Counted from the first letter of the stretch, positions 53,179-62,591 are shown. The stretch is DNA of 64,000 nt from Pseudoalteromonas sp. SMS1 (GCF_021530565.1 NZ_JAKGBI010000020.1:58963-122962), one strand, 5' to 3'. Numbers and translations are program-made. The notes: generated by a model from the sequence alone, not told the origin.

Positions 53179-54261
53179 TCAGCCAAGTTGGTAGTCGTAA
53201 CTCACACGCGGTGTGATATTACAGAGTAATTCATAAGGGATAGTACCTGCACAACTGGCTATCTCCTCTACAGGCAAATTAGGCCCCCACATCTCAACTT
53301 CGTCACCCACTTTAATTTGCTGTGTATTAGACCCTATATCTACAGTAATCATATCCATTGATACACTGCCTACAATGCCATAACGTTTTCCCTTAATAAC
53401 CACAGGCGTGCCTTCTTTTGCATGACGGGGATATCCATCCCCATACCCCATTGCCACAACAGCGAGCGTGGTATCTTGCTCACACGTCCATCGGCCACCA
53501 TATCCTATCCTGTCGCCAGAAACGACCTGTTTAATCGCAATCACACGTGTTTTCAGACGCATCACCGCCCTCAATGCATGATTCGCCCCAATACAATCAA
53601 GCATGGGGGAGACGCCATACAGCATGAGGCCTGAGCGGACCCAATCGAAGTGCGCATCAGGCCAGCCAATAATCCCCGCAGAATTAGCCAGGCAGAGGGC
53701 ATCACTGCGCCCTTTTACCAGCTCTGTAAATGAGGCTATCTGAATCGCAGTAAAGTCATTATTGAGATCATCTGCGCAGGGAAAGTGTGTCATCAATTTG
53801 GTGTCTGCTTTTACATTGGGGGAGTGTTTGAGGCGCGTATAAAATTGCTCAAACTGGTGAGGCTCTATCCCTAAACGGTGCATACCGGTGTCTATTTTTA
53901 GCCACACAGAAATAGGCGCTTCCAACTGGCACGCTTCTATCGCTGCTAATTGATTCTCATCATGCACAACCGTTTCGAAATTATTGGCCAATAAAATAGG
54001 CAGATCGCTGGGGTCAAAAAACCCCTCAAGCAGAATGATGGGCTTGGTCAATCCCCCAGCCCGAAGCGCTAAGGCTTCATCAATGCGGGCAACCGCAAAC
54101 GCGTCGGCCCCGTCTAGGCACTGCGCAATTTTTACCAAGCCATGTCCATATGCATTGGCTTTTAGTACCGCCATCACCTTGGCAGATGGCGCCATCTGTT
54201 TGACGATTTCTAAGTTATGTCGCAGCGCATTAATATCTATTTCGGCTGTTGCTAATCGCAT
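53179..54261 (-). CDS. alr: Alanine racemase
   Basis: PLP enzyme converting L- and D-alanine for peptidoglycan. 360 residues with the PLP lysine in 'AVLKANAYGHG', 'KIDTGMHRLG', and the C-terminal catalytic Tyr in 'RIGYGGRWTC'. The order dnaB-alr on the same strand is the classical gammaproteobacterial arrangement, 26 bp apart here. Confidence 0.97.
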   Translation of the reverse strand: MRLATAEIDINALRHNLEIVKQMAPSAKVMAVLKANAYGHGLVKIAQCLDGADAFAVARIDEALALRAGGLTKPIILLEGFFDPSDLPILLANNFETVVHDENQLAAIEACQLEAPISVWLKIDTGMHRLGIEPHQFEQFYTRLKHSPNVKADTKLMTHFPCADDLNNDFTAIQIASFTELVKGRSDALCLANSAGIIGWPDAHFDWVRSGLMLYGVSPMLDCIGANHALRAVMRLKTRVIAIKQVVSGDRIGYGGRWTCEQDTTLAVVAMGYGDGYPRHAKEGTPVVIKGKRYGIVGSVSMDMITVDIGSNTQQIKVGDEVEMWGPNLPVEEIASCAGTIPYELLCNITPRVSYDYQLG

Positions 54262-54286
54262 TTACTACACCCTCATTTATTTGGGC

Positions 54287-55666
54287 TTAATACTCATCAT
54301 CCAGTGCAGGCCCAGCATAATTATCAAAACGAGAGTATTGACCCTGGAAGGTTAACCTAATCTTACCAATTGGACCATTACGCTGTTTACCTATAATTAT
54401 TTCAGCTGTACCTTTATCAGGGCTATCATCGTTATATACTTCGTCACGATAGATAAACATGATTAAATCCGCATCCTGCTCGATTGAGCCCGATTCCCTC
54501 AAGTCAGAGTTAACCGGTCGCTTGTCTGCACGTTGCTCTAGTGTACGGTTAAGCTGAGAGAGTGCAATAACTGGGCATTCAAGCTCTTTCGCTAGAGCTT
54601 TCAATGAACGAGATATTTCCGCAATTTCTAAAGTACGATTATCCGATAAACTCGGTACACGCATTAACTGCAAGTAGTCGACCATGATCATACTAATACC
54701 GCCATGATCTCGTGCGATACGACGCGCTCTAGAACGCACATCGGTTGGGGTTAGACCTGAGGCATCATCGATGTACATTTGCCCCTTTTCCATCAACAGT
54801 CCCATTGTTGACGACAGCCTCGCCCAATCATCATCATCTAATTGACCTGTTCTCACTTTGGTCTGATTGATGCGACCAAGAGATGCCAACATCCTCATCA
54901 TGATCTGTTCTGAGGGCATCTCCAAAGAGTAAATCAATACTGGCTTATCTTGTGTCATGGCAGCGTGTTCAGCCAAGTTCATGGCAAAAGTCGTTTTACC
55001 CATTGAAGGACGGGCCGCAACAATGATCAGATCGGATGGCTGTAGCCCGGCTGTCATCTTATCTAAATCTGAATAGCCCGAGCTGACCCCAGTTACACCA
55101 TCTTGTGGAGACTGGTATAGCTCTTCAATTTTATCTATGGTTTTTTCCAAGATACTGTGAATATTTTGAGGACCTTCGGTACTTTTACTACGCTGCTCTG
55201 CAATCTTAAAGACTTTACTTTCAGCTAGGTCGAGTAAATCGTGACTATTACGTCCTTCTGGGTTGAAGCCCGCTTCTGCAATTTCATTAGCAACTGAAAT
55301 CATCTCGCGCACAACGGCTCTTTCACGCACAATACTGGCGTAAGCGTCTATGTTGGCAGCACTTGGGGTATTCTTTGCGATCTCTGCCAAATAGGCAAAT
55401 CCCCCAATGGAATCGAGCTGGTTGTTCTTTTCCAGATTTTCAGAGATGGTGATTAAATCTATTGGCTGACCAAGCTCAACGAGTTTAGTCATTGCTTCAA
55501 AGATCAGTTTATGCGTTCGCGTGTAAAAATCTTGAGCAACGACAAGCTCTGCAACACGGTCAAATGCTTGGTTATCTAGCATTAGACCACCCAAAACAGA
55601 TTGTTCTGCTTCAATTGAATGTGGAGGAACTTTTAGTGTATCGACTTGTTGATCAGGTTTGGCCAT
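54287..55666 (-). CDS. dnaB: Replicative DNA helicase DnaB
   Basis: 459 residues. The N-terminal domain starts 'PPHSIEAEQSVLGGLMLD', followed by the RecA-like helicase domain with Walker A 'ARPSMGKTTFAMN', Walker B 'ISMIMVDYLQLM' and 'SDLRESGSIEQDADLI'. Hexameric 5'-3' helicase of the replication fork. Normal length and no intein. In many relatives it directly follows rplI, whereas here about 6.4 kb of other genes intervene. Confidence 0.98.
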   Translation of the reverse strand: MAKPDQQVDTLKVPPHSIEAEQSVLGGLMLDNQAFDRVAELVVAQDFYTRTHKLIFEAMTKLVELGQPIDLITISENLEKNNQLDSIGGFAYLAEIAKNTPSAANIDAYASIVRERAVVREMISVANEIAEAGFNPEGRNSHDLLDLAESKVFKIAEQRSKSTEGPQNIHSILEKTIDKIEELYQSPQDGVTGVSSGYSDLDKMTAGLQPSDLIIVAARPSMGKTTFAMNLAEHAAMTQDKPVLIYSLEMPSEQIMMRMLASLGRINQTKVRTGQLDDDDWARLSSTMGLLMEKGQMYIDDASGLTPTDVRSRARRIARDHGGISMIMVDYLQLMRVPSLSDNRTLEIAEISRSLKALAKELECPVIALSQLNRTLEQRADKRPVNSDLRESGSIEQDADLIMFIYRDEVYNDDSPDKGTAEIIIGKQRNGPIGKIRLTFQGQYSRFDNYAGPALDDEY

Positions 55667-55751
55667 ATTACGACAAAAACAAATGAGTGGATTGGTTATT
55701 GTAACCCTAAATCAAAAAAAACTGAATGCCGTTTAACTTTCGACAGGTTCA

Positions 55752-55787
55752 GTAAAAACATTAAAGCAGCCTGGCAAAGCAGGCTGC
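55752..55787 (-). terminator. Rho-independent terminator after the DUF4097 gene
   Basis: Stem GCAGCCTG (55766-55773) with CAGGCTGC (55780-55787), six-base loop; on the minus strand it is followed by TTTAATGTTTTT. It ends the sigma/anti-sigma/DUF4097 transcript 10 bp past the last stop. Confidence 0.8.
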
Positions 55788-55796
55788 GCCATTTAT

Positions 55797-56738
55797 TTAA
55801 TTCTTTTTCAAAGCGATGCGCCCGCTCACCGTATCAATTTCAATATCTGAGCTCCCCCCCGAGACACTAAACTCAAGTTCACGCGAAGGGCCATATTTTG
55901 CTTTTTTAACTTTATCACCACTCAATTCATTAATGATTTTACCACCCGCATGGGCATCAATGTCAAAACGCGCCGAGATATCAGTGGGAAAATACAAATC
56001 TAAATCACCACTTACAGACTCTATGCTGACTCTCGCATTCGGCAATAATTTTTTAGTACGGATCTCAATTTCGCCGTTCACGGTGTTCAATCTAAGCTCT
56101 TGCAGTTCAGCAATATCAAACTCAACTTCTCCATTGACATTTTCCAAACGGATTTCTTGTGCTGAGGTCTTACTTTCTACTGAGCCGTTGACAGCATTGA
56201 AACGCAGTTTTCCCGCCGAGTCTACGTCCTCTATGTCACCATTGACCGTCTCATAGCGAACTCGCCCGCTTAAATCGGTACCATCGATGTCGCCATTCAC
56301 CGTTTCTAGTCTCACCTTTCCTTCTATCTGGCTCGCTTTTATATCGCCATTCACGGTTTTGATAAACGCGCCAGCTTGAAGTTGGGAAGCCACAACATCG
56401 ACCTGTACCCCTTCAAAAACCAGTTCACTTTGTTTGGGCATGAATATTGTTAACTCAGATCCTTCATGCTGACGACCCCATCCCTTAACACGAGAAGGCA
56501 TCTTTACAATAAACTCTGTTTTGCTGCCATTATTGACGAGTTTAAAGCCTTCTGCCGCATCGTCTAATTCCCCCTTCACCTTGAACTTCGCTTGGTCCCA
56601 CGTTTTAATGACCACGTTGCCGCGCTGATTTTCAATAAATACTTTGCCATCTAGGGGGATATTAATTTCTTTATCAATTTTATCGCCAGCCAGTACTGCT
56701 GCTGGCAACAATGCCAGACTTAATATAATTGCTTTCAT
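55797..56738 (-). CDS. Secreted DUF4097 repeat protein
   Basis: 313 residues with a signal peptide (MKAIILSLALLPAAVLAG). The body is a series of about 20-residue beta repeats carrying 'TVNGDI', 'AVNGSV', 'NVNGEV' and 'TVNGEI', typical of DUF4097 right-handed beta-solenoid proteins. The cellular role is unknown; such genes are often encoded with an ECF sigma/anti-sigma pair and are thought to be part of envelope responses. It is 10 bp downstream of the putative anti-sigma gene and ends in a clear terminator. Confidence 0.88.
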   Translation of the reverse strand: MKAIILSLALLPAAVLAGDKIDKEINIPLDGKVFIENQRGNVVIKTWDQAKFKVKGELDDAAEGFKLVNNGSKTEFIVKMPSRVKGWGRQHEGSELTIFMPKQSELVFEGVQVDVVASQLQAGAFIKTVNGDIKASQIEGKVRLETVNGDIDGTDLSGRVRYETVNGDIEDVDSAGKLRFNAVNGSVESKTSAQEIRLENVNGEVEFDIAELQELRLNTVNGEIEIRTKKLLPNARVSIESVSGDLDLYFPTDISARFDIDAHAGGKIINELSGDKVKKAKYGPSRELEFSVSGGSSDIEIDTVSGRIALKKN

Positions 56739-56748
56739 CCATCTTCTC

Positions 56749-57261
56749 CTAAATCTGTTGCCAACGGGGTTGATGCACCCGGTTAATTAAATCTAATTGC
56801 TGTTGATAAACCTGAGCTAACATTTGCAATAGCGCCGCATTGTCAGGGTCACTTTCTAATGCCTGCTTAATGGCTTGCTCTGCCTGCTCTAGCTCTTGTA
56901 ACTGAACTTGCCAATCGGTCGTCAACGCCGGTTGAGTACTGTATTGCACCAGTAATGTCTGTTTTTGTTGTTCAAAATAGGTGCTCATTTGCACAACAGG
57001 GCTTTGTTCTGGTAGCTGCATACTAAAATACACCGCACACATCCCAATGATCGTCGATGCCGCAATTGCACTCAATTGTCGCCACCGGCTACCATTGATA
57101 CTTGGATTTGCTAAATCAGTCTGCGATTGAAACTCTGAGTTGATTGCTTTCTCAACGCCAGACCAAAGCGGCTTTTGTGGTGTTGGCATGTGTTCCGGAT
57201 TGTTTGCTTGATCCAAGTTATTGGCCAGAAACTCATCAAAGTTTGGTTTAGTCATTTTCAT
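56749..57261 (-). CDS. Putative membrane anti-sigma factor
   Basis: 170 residues with one membrane helix at about 65-85 ('LSAIAASTIIGMCAVYFSM'). The N-terminal half is cytoplasmic and the C-terminal half is a Gln/Glu-rich predicted coiled coil. The start overlaps the end of the ECF sigma gene by 14 bp. Size, topology and coupling fit an anti-sigma factor, but no ZAS/HxxxCxxC motif is seen, so this is inferred from context. Confidence 0.6.
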   Translation of the reverse strand: MKMTKPNFDEFLANNLDQANNPEHMPTPQKPLWSGVEKAINSEFQSQTDLANPSINGSRWRQLSAIAASTIIGMCAVYFSMQLPEQSPVVQMSTYFEQQKQTLLVQYSTQPALTTDWQVQLQELEQAEQAIKQALESDPDNAALLQMLAQVYQQQLDLINRVHQPRWQQI

Positions 57262-57799
57262 ACCACTCCCGTAACAACTTTTTTGCTCTGTGATAGTGAG
57301 ACTTACTCGACCCTACAGCCATTGAGAGCATTGCTGCGATTTCTTCATGCCGATACCCTTCAACCGCATGCAGTACAAACACAAGCCTGGCTCTTTCTGG
57401 TAACCTCAAAATCAGTTTGTCCAACCCGTTTAGATCTCCACATAACGCGATGCCAGCTTCGTCCATACCACTGTTCTCGAAGCTGACAACTTTGTGAAGC
57501 CAGTTCTTGTGCTTGCGCAAATAGCTAATGGCAATGTTCGACGTCACGCTGTGAAGCCAGGTCGTAAACCGCGACTGGCCATTAAATTGAGAGATTTTAT
57601 GCCACAATTGCACAAATACCTCTTGGCATGCATCTTCTGCATGTGCTTGATCAGCCAGTAGCCTCAAGCACAGCGCATAGACTCGCCGATGACATTGTTC
57701 ATACAACGCGGCAAAAGCCACTTGATCTCCCAGCTGAGTGCGTAGCACCAACTCGTCAAGCGTATCGTTTGCAAATGCGTCTTGTGCATCAACCAACAT
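57248..57799 (-). CDS. ECF-family RNA polymerase sigma factor
   Basis: 183 residues with region 2 ('AFAALYEQCHRRVYALCLRLLADQAHAEDACQEVFVQLW', 'RFTTWLHSVTSNIAISYLRKHK') and region 4 ('LPERARLVFVLHAVEGYRHEEIAAMLSMAVGSSKSHYHRAKKLL'). No region 1 or 3, as usual for extracytoplasmic-function sigma factors. First gene of a three-gene unit with a membrane anti-sigma candidate and a secreted DUF4097 protein; it probably controls its own operon and envelope genes. Confidence 0.92.
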   Translation of the reverse strand: MLVDAQDAFANDTLDELVLRTQLGDQVAFAALYEQCHRRVYALCLRLLADQAHAEDACQEVFVQLWHKISQFNGQSRFTTWLHSVTSNIAISYLRKHKNWLHKVVSFENSGMDEAGIALCGDLNGLDKLILRLPERARLVFVLHAVEGYRHEEIAAMLSMAVGSSKSHYHRAKKLLREWYEND

Positions 57800-58062
57800 A
57801 ATTAAGTTCCTTTACTGCAAGACAAAGATGATGACACATCCCACCTATAAAAAAAGTAATAACCAAACAAAATCAAAGTTTAATGTAGTCGTTTTTTTAT
57901 AGTTTCAATCGTGAATGCACTCGCCTTCGCAGTGTTTTTATTTAATTAATAAGACGCAAAGGGGGCAAGAAAGGTTTAAAGGCTGTGTAGAAATTTTTTG
58001 ATTGGATAGAAAAAGCGACAATCATCGCCCAGAGGTGAGTACCAACTCGAACACTATCGTCG

Positions 58063-59889
58063 TTACTTTGAATTGCTCGAGGTCTCACCAGTATCACTAA
58101 ATGCTTCGGGGTGTTTATATCGCCAACCATCAAACTTTAATTTAGCCGGTGTTTTTACCGTTCCACCGCTGCCAATTTTTAAGTTTTTTAACGCCTCATC
58201 AAAATGCACGCCACTGCCGCCATGTGCTTCAATTGTCGCGCCACGAACCGTACCAAAAAACTGCCCACTGCCCGTCATAGAAATCGAAGTCAAAGGCGCA
58301 TAAATAACGGCATACAAGGAGGACGTGCCACTCACTTTGACACCTGGTTTGTTTTTTTGACTCGGGTCATTAGGATCCGCTCGATACGATGAAAAAATAC
58401 TAAACGTACCCCATCCACTGTCTGTGATACCCGGCTTTTCAGTCACAATTTGCGCACTGGCACCTAAATTTACTTTGCCAGTAACGAAGATCGTCAAACT
58501 GGACTTTTCTTTTATGATCAGCCTGCTGTTCCCCCCCATGGTGAAATCACCATCGACCAACCAAATTATGTCGCCACCTTCTATGGCCCCGCCATCAATC
58601 ACCACAATGCCATCACTGCCAATATTGACATTTTTCATCCCAAAGGCATATTCCGTATCTGGGTTGTTAGGCCTGTCGTGATTTTGCTTGTTGAAATCGA
58701 ACAAGTAAATATTCGTTGTATGCGCATTCAGAGACGCACCATTTCCACCCTGTGTATACTGACCAATATGAGGCGTAAACTTGTATGCTTGTTGGGCACC
58801 CACAGTAAAGTCAGTGTAATTGTTATTTTCATCAATCACATTGGGCATATTTGCAGGCAGTGCCAGTGGATCGCACTCTTTGTCAGGGTTTGCCGGGTCA
58901 TAGTCAGGCGAGTTTGGGTCATACACCCGCACCGCCTCAACATTGGGGTTTACATTGAACTTTGCAGCCGAGTAATTTATCCCCTCCTGTGAGTGTTCTG
59001 TTGCCTCTTCAAACTTACCAGTCCCACCATATTGAATATCGAGTGCTTCGTTGTGCTCATTTAAAATATCTGCGCCCCACAGCATTTCAACATTGCCATT
59101 GGCACGCACAACACCTGAGATATCACCGCCACGATGCGTCACAAAGCCTTGGGTCAACACGTTACCTTGCACGCGCAATCCTCCGCCATAAGATATATCA
59201 ATCCCCGTATTTGATTGAACGTCACCAATCACGGGAGAAGACCCTTTGAGGTATAAAACGCCCGATGCTTTGACATCTCCTTCAATAGGAGAATGGCCAG
59301 ACAAAACAACATCCGCATCCCCAATTACCGTATTTACATCACCATTACTAGAGCGTGTTTCGTTATAGGTGCCTTTGGAAGAATCATAACTATCAACCAA
59401 GCCACTTCCGGACAGGTTGACTCCCTTACAGCCTGTCACTGCATTTTTAAAGGTTGGCTCCAGCACAGCGTCAGTGTAAGTAAAAACAGCAACCATATTA
59501 TTGGCTGCATTCAGGGCATATTTTTGGCCAAGGCTTGCGATTTCAATACTGGTCGTCCCATCCGCATTCGTCACAATTGTGTGCTGTGTCGCAAAGGTGC
59601 CTCTTCCATACTTTCTGCTCTCATCATCATTGAGGCCTGGAATAGCGGCTATGAGCTGAGCAGCGGTTGCTTCTTCATTGTCAGCAACATAATCATTTAA
59701 ATCGTCCGCGCTGGCAAATACCCCTTTTTCGGCCTGTAATCGGGCGTTAAGATCTTTTTGAAAGTTACCGCTTAATCGTTCCTGTACCAAGGTGTCTTTC
59801 ATCGATGTGAATACAACCACACTCGCCATCGTGCTTAAGAGCATGACTTTGACAAGGGTAAAACCAGACTGTCTTACAAAACGTTGCAT
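58063..59889 (-). CDS. Giant PilX-like minor pilin with a large C-terminal domain
   Basis: 608 residues, far longer than a usual minor pilin (150-200). It starts with a prepilin-like segment, 'RQSGFTLVKVMLLSTMASVVVF', with a Gly at the cleavage site and Phe at +1, but +5 is Lys instead of the nearly universal Glu. PilX-like 'QERLSGNFQKDLNARLQAEKG' follows, then a long Gly/Asp/Ser-rich beta region (about 130-570) with repeated 'SGDV', 'IEGDV', 'SNGDV' motifs and 'GGAIEGGDIIWLVDGDF', probably a beta-solenoid or adhesive domain. Last gene of the minor-pilin operon. Tip location and adhesion are inferred. No pilY1 is present. Confidence 0.8.
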   Translation of the reverse strand: MQRFVRQSGFTLVKVMLLSTMASVVVFTSMKDTLVQERLSGNFQKDLNARLQAEKGVFASADDLNDYVADNEEATAAQLIAAIPGLNDDESRKYGRGTFATQHTIVTNADGTTSIEIASLGQKYALNAANNMVAVFTYTDAVLEPTFKNAVTGCKGVNLSGSGLVDSYDSSKGTYNETRSSNGDVNTVIGDADVVLSGHSPIEGDVKASGVLYLKGSSPVIGDVQSNTGIDISYGGGLRVQGNVLTQGFVTHRGGDISGVVRANGNVEMLWGADILNEHNEALDIQYGGTGKFEEATEHSQEGINYSAAKFNVNPNVEAVRVYDPNSPDYDPANPDKECDPLALPANMPNVIDENNNYTDFTVGAQQAYKFTPHIGQYTQGGNGASLNAHTTNIYLFDFNKQNHDRPNNPDTEYAFGMKNVNIGSDGIVVIDGGAIEGGDIIWLVDGDFTMGGNSRLIIKEKSSLTIFVTGKVNLGASAQIVTEKPGITDSGWGTFSIFSSYRADPNDPSQKNKPGVKVSGTSSLYAVIYAPLTSISMTGSGQFFGTVRGATIEAHGGSGVHFDEALKNLKIGSGGTVKTPAKLKFDGWRYKHPEAFSDTGETSSNSK

Positions 59890-59895
59890 CGATAG

Positions 59896-60456
59896 TTAGT
59901 CCTGAGTTGGATTACGCCAAATGGCTTTTTCAAGTACCAAGCGGCTAGCCGCGATATCAATTTGAATACCGTCTTCAAATTGCGAGGGCAGGTTTTCTGG
60001 TGTCACGAAAATACTGGTTAAAATGCCAGAACGCACAAAAGTCAGTGACTGTACCCCTCTGAGCAATTGAACGGGTCCATTGCCAATATCACACGTTATG
60101 TAACCACTGGCTAAAGTATAGATCTCTGAGTATGCTGCATTGGGAATACTGCCATCACACGCCAACAGACCTGCATCTTGATGAACCGTTAAGGTAGTAA
60201 ATCTATTGGCAACCTTATTTGAGACTTCGGGAAACTGATTGGTTTGTTTAATACTTCGCGTTAACGCTTGGCTGGTGTAACGTACAACTTCCTGAGCATG
60301 TGATAGCTCTTTACTTGCCACTACCGTGCTTTTGATCGCCGTATATGACATCGCCACGCCAGACAATAAAAACAGGCCTGCCGCCATCGCAACAAGCAAC
60401 TCAATTAAGGTATAGCCACTAACTCGCTGGTTTATTAAAGACACATTCACCTTCAT
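59896..60456 (-). CDS. pilW: Type IV pilus minor pilin PilW-like
   Basis: About 186 residues starting near 60456 (MKVNVSLINQRVSGYTLIEL); an ATG at 60477 is also possible. Prepilin peptidase site 'SGYTLIELLVAMAAGLFLLSGVAM' has the Gly, Tyr and Glu5. The large hydrophobic helix and PilW-type length fit. The gene overlaps the end of pilV, which indicates translational coupling. Confidence 0.85.
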   Translation of the reverse strand: MKVNVSLINQRVSGYTLIELLVAMAAGLFLLSGVAMSYTAIKSTVVASKELSHAQEVVRYTSQALTRSIKQTNQFPEVSNKVANRFTTLTVHQDAGLLACDGSIPNAAYSEIYTLASGYITCDIGNGPVQLLRGVQSLTFVRSGILTSIFVTPENLPSQFEDGIQIDIAASRLVLEKAIWRNPTQD

Positions 60457-60892
60457 CTGGCGCAGGAACATACACATAACTGGCCACTAAAGTAATTTGA
60501 TTTAAATCACTGTTCTCATTCACACGACTATCTTGCCAGCTAACCGAAAACTCAACATCTCTTCGCTCAGAGATAAGTGGGGTTAACTGTTCATCATTGT
60601 ATCTATCTGGCGCTATACTCAGTGTAAAGCGAGGATCTTTTGGCTGTAAGTTGGCAACGCGGGGGTTATTAATTAATAAAAGGTCTTGATCGTCATACTG
60701 AAAATAACATAACTCGCTCCACATCCGTTCAATGGCATTTTGACCATTGACCAATGCGATGGTGTAATAAAAGCTGTTGTTAGCAAACTGCAGTGATTTC
60801 AATTGCGCGCCAGCAAGCCCCAATAAAGCAACGCCGGCGATGACAATGGATACCATCACTTCAATCAATGAAAAGCCCTTTACTACGCGCAA
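60419..60892 (-). CDS. pilV: Type IV pilus minor pilin PilV-like
   Basis: 157 residues with the cleavage site directly after 'VKG' and the helix 'FSLIEVMVSIVIAGVALLGLAG' containing Glu5. The following 'QLKSLQFANNSFYYTIALVNGQNAIERMW' is typical of PilV. It overlaps the fimT gene by 10 bases and pilW by about 38 bases. Confidence 0.85.
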   Translation of the reverse strand: MRVVKGFSLIEVMVSIVIAGVALLGLAGAQLKSLQFANNSFYYTIALVNGQNAIERMWSELCYFQYDDQDLLLINNPRVANLQPKDPRFTLSIAPDRYNDEQLTPLISERRDVEFSVSWQDSRVNENSDLNQITLVASYVYVPAPDEGECVFNKPAS

Positions 60893-61344
60893 TTTTCTGC
60901 CGCCTCACTTACCCAACTTTGACCACTGCGTAATATACATAGCCGATAGTCTCGTGTATTCACATCGTTATCGCTGACCAAAATATTACTCATTAAGTTC
61001 AGTTCACCAGTGGATCTTACCTCACGATCCACGAGATCCACACGGATAGATTCGTGTCCAATTGTAAATGTACGTAACGTTGTTTGTTTACCATCCACCA
61101 TGGTCATTACAAGCCAGTTTGACTGCTGTTTGACGAGTTTCACGGTTTGCTCTCTTTTTACCGCTTCACTGCGCGCATATTGGTAAATGCTATTCAACGT
61201 ATGGACATTTGAATCCACTCTGTCTTGTTTAATGTAGGTGATCACAGACGGCATTGCCAAACTCGCCAAAACGGCAACCAACGCCACACTGACTAATAGT
61301 TCGATGAGTGTTACACCACGCTCTTTAGACTTACCAACAATCAT
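60883..61344 (-). CDS. fimT: Type IV pilus minor pilin FimT/FimU (GspH-like)
   Basis: 153 residues from the ATG at 61344 (MIVGKSKERGVTLIELL) behind CAGGGG. The prepilin site 'RGVTLIELLVSVALVAVLASLAMPSV' and the GspH-type 'SEAVKREQTVKL' region are visible. It overlaps the end of the pilE-like gene by 14 bp. Probably part of the pilus-tip priming complex. Confidence 0.85.
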   Translation of the reverse strand: MIVGKSKERGVTLIELLVSVALVAVLASLAMPSVITYIKQDRVDSNVHTLNSIYQYARSEAVKREQTVKLVKQQSNWLVMTMVDGKQTTLRTFTIGHESIRVDLVDREVRSTGELNLMSNILVSDNDVNTRDYRLCILRSGQSWVSEAAENCA

Positions 61345-61750
61345 TATTTTGCCCCTGTGAAGACTCTGTGCTCTGCTCATCTAATGTGAGTACACCACAC
61401 ACATCTGATGCTTGAGAACTATCAGCTTTTGGCGTGGCTCTTAATTCAAATTCTAAATTACGATGTGTACCTAAAGCGCCATCTGGCTTGCTAAGAGGTA
61501 CATACCTCAATGTATAATAGTCTGATTTTTGCACAATACTAAACGTATCTGGATAGCCCCCATTTCTAGAGTAGATACGCTCCAGCTTGGTTGCTTCTTG
61601 ATACATCCACTGTTGCACATCTGCGCGATTTCCTTTACGTAGATATTCCATATAATTGGGTAATGCAATGCTTGCAAGGATAGCAACCAATGCAACCACC
61701 ATCAGCACCTCAATTAAAGTGAATCCACGCAAATAACGACTATTAACCAT
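61331..61750 (-). CDS. pilE: Type IV minor pilin PilE-like
   Basis: 139 residues from the ATG at 61750, with TAGGAGAA just upstream; the frame extends back to 61819 but that part has no ribosome site. The signal is 'LRGFTLIEVLMVVALVAILASIALPNYMEYLRKGNRADVQ' type, with Glu5 and the usual Pro22, then 'QWMYQEATKLERIYSRNGGYP' as in PilE. First gene of the operon pilE-fimT-pilV-pilW-PilX-like. Confidence 0.88.
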   Translation of the reverse strand: MVNSRYLRGFTLIEVLMVVALVAILASIALPNYMEYLRKGNRADVQQWMYQEATKLERIYSRNGGYPDTFSIVQKSDYYTLRYVPLSKPDGALGTHRNLEFELRATPKADSSQASDVCGVLTLDEQSTESSQGQNNDCW

Positions 61751-62063
61751 TGTTCTCCTAATCTGAATGATAACGCTGTCATTACCTACAAACGATACTG
61801 TATGATAATTAACCAGCAAAAAAAAGTACCTAGTACAAAAGAGTTAACTAAATTATCACAAATCAAACTTATATAAAATGGGTACGCTATTACAAGCGAA
61901 TACTTGAGTATATTTTATCTAAAATATAAGACGTTTTAGTGCCCAATATTGTGATTTAGATTAATTTTCCAACTTGTGTGATGAATCTTCCGTGAGCAAT
62001 CGTTCTAAAAACCGACTTTTTACACTGAAAATTTATGTCGTTGTTATTTTTCAGGGGAGGGAT

Positions 62064-62089
62064 AAAACCGCACACAAGGTGTGCGGTTT
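62064..62089 (-). terminator. Rho-independent terminator after rplI
   Basis: Eleven-bp stem AAACCGCACAC (62065-62075) with GTGTGCGGTTT (62079-62089), three-base loop, followed on the minus strand by TTTTATCCC, 13 bp after the rplI stop. Confidence 0.85.
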
Positions 62090-62102
62090 ATGCTTAAATC
62101 AA

Positions 62103-62555
62103 TTAAGCTTCTGCGATAACGATAACTTTAATAGTTGCCGTTACTTCAGAGTGAAGCTGGATAGCTACGTCAAATTCACCAGTCTCACGGATAGTACCTA
62201 GAGGTAGACGAACTTCTGATTTAGCTACTTCAACACCTACTGCAGAAATCGCTTCAGCGATGTCACGAGTACCGATAGAGCCAAATAGCTTACCTTCGTC
62301 ACCCGCTTTAGAAACTAATGTTACTTCAGCTAGTGCTTCAAGTTTTTCAGCACGCGCTTGAGAAGCAGTTAGCTCTTCTGCGATTTTTGCTTCTAGCTCA
62401 GCACGGCGAGCTTCGAAAGTTTCGATGTTAGCTTTGTTTGCAGGAACCGCTTTACCCTTAGGGAATAAGAAGTTACGTGCGAAGCCTGATTTAACAGAAA
62501 CCTGGTCACCTAGGTTACCTAGGTTAGCGATCTTGTCTAGTAGAATAACTTGCAT
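62103..62555 (-). CDS. rplI: 50S ribosomal protein L9
   Basis: 150 residues. N-terminal 'MQVILLDKIANLGNLGDQVSVKSGFARNFLFPKGKAVPA' rRNA-binding domain, connecting helix and C-terminal domain 'GKLFGSIGTRDIAEAI'. Last gene of the rpsF-priB-rpsR-rplI operon. Confidence 0.98.
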   Translation of the reverse strand: MQVILLDKIANLGNLGDQVSVKSGFARNFLFPKGKAVPANKANIETFEARRAELEAKIAEELTASQARAEKLEALAEVTLVSKAGDEGKLFGSIGTRDIAEAISAVGVEVAKSEVRLPLGTIRETGEFDVAIQLHSEVTATIKVIVIAEA

Positions 62556-62591
62556 GTCTCTACACCTTTTAAAAACTATTAATCAGCCGGC

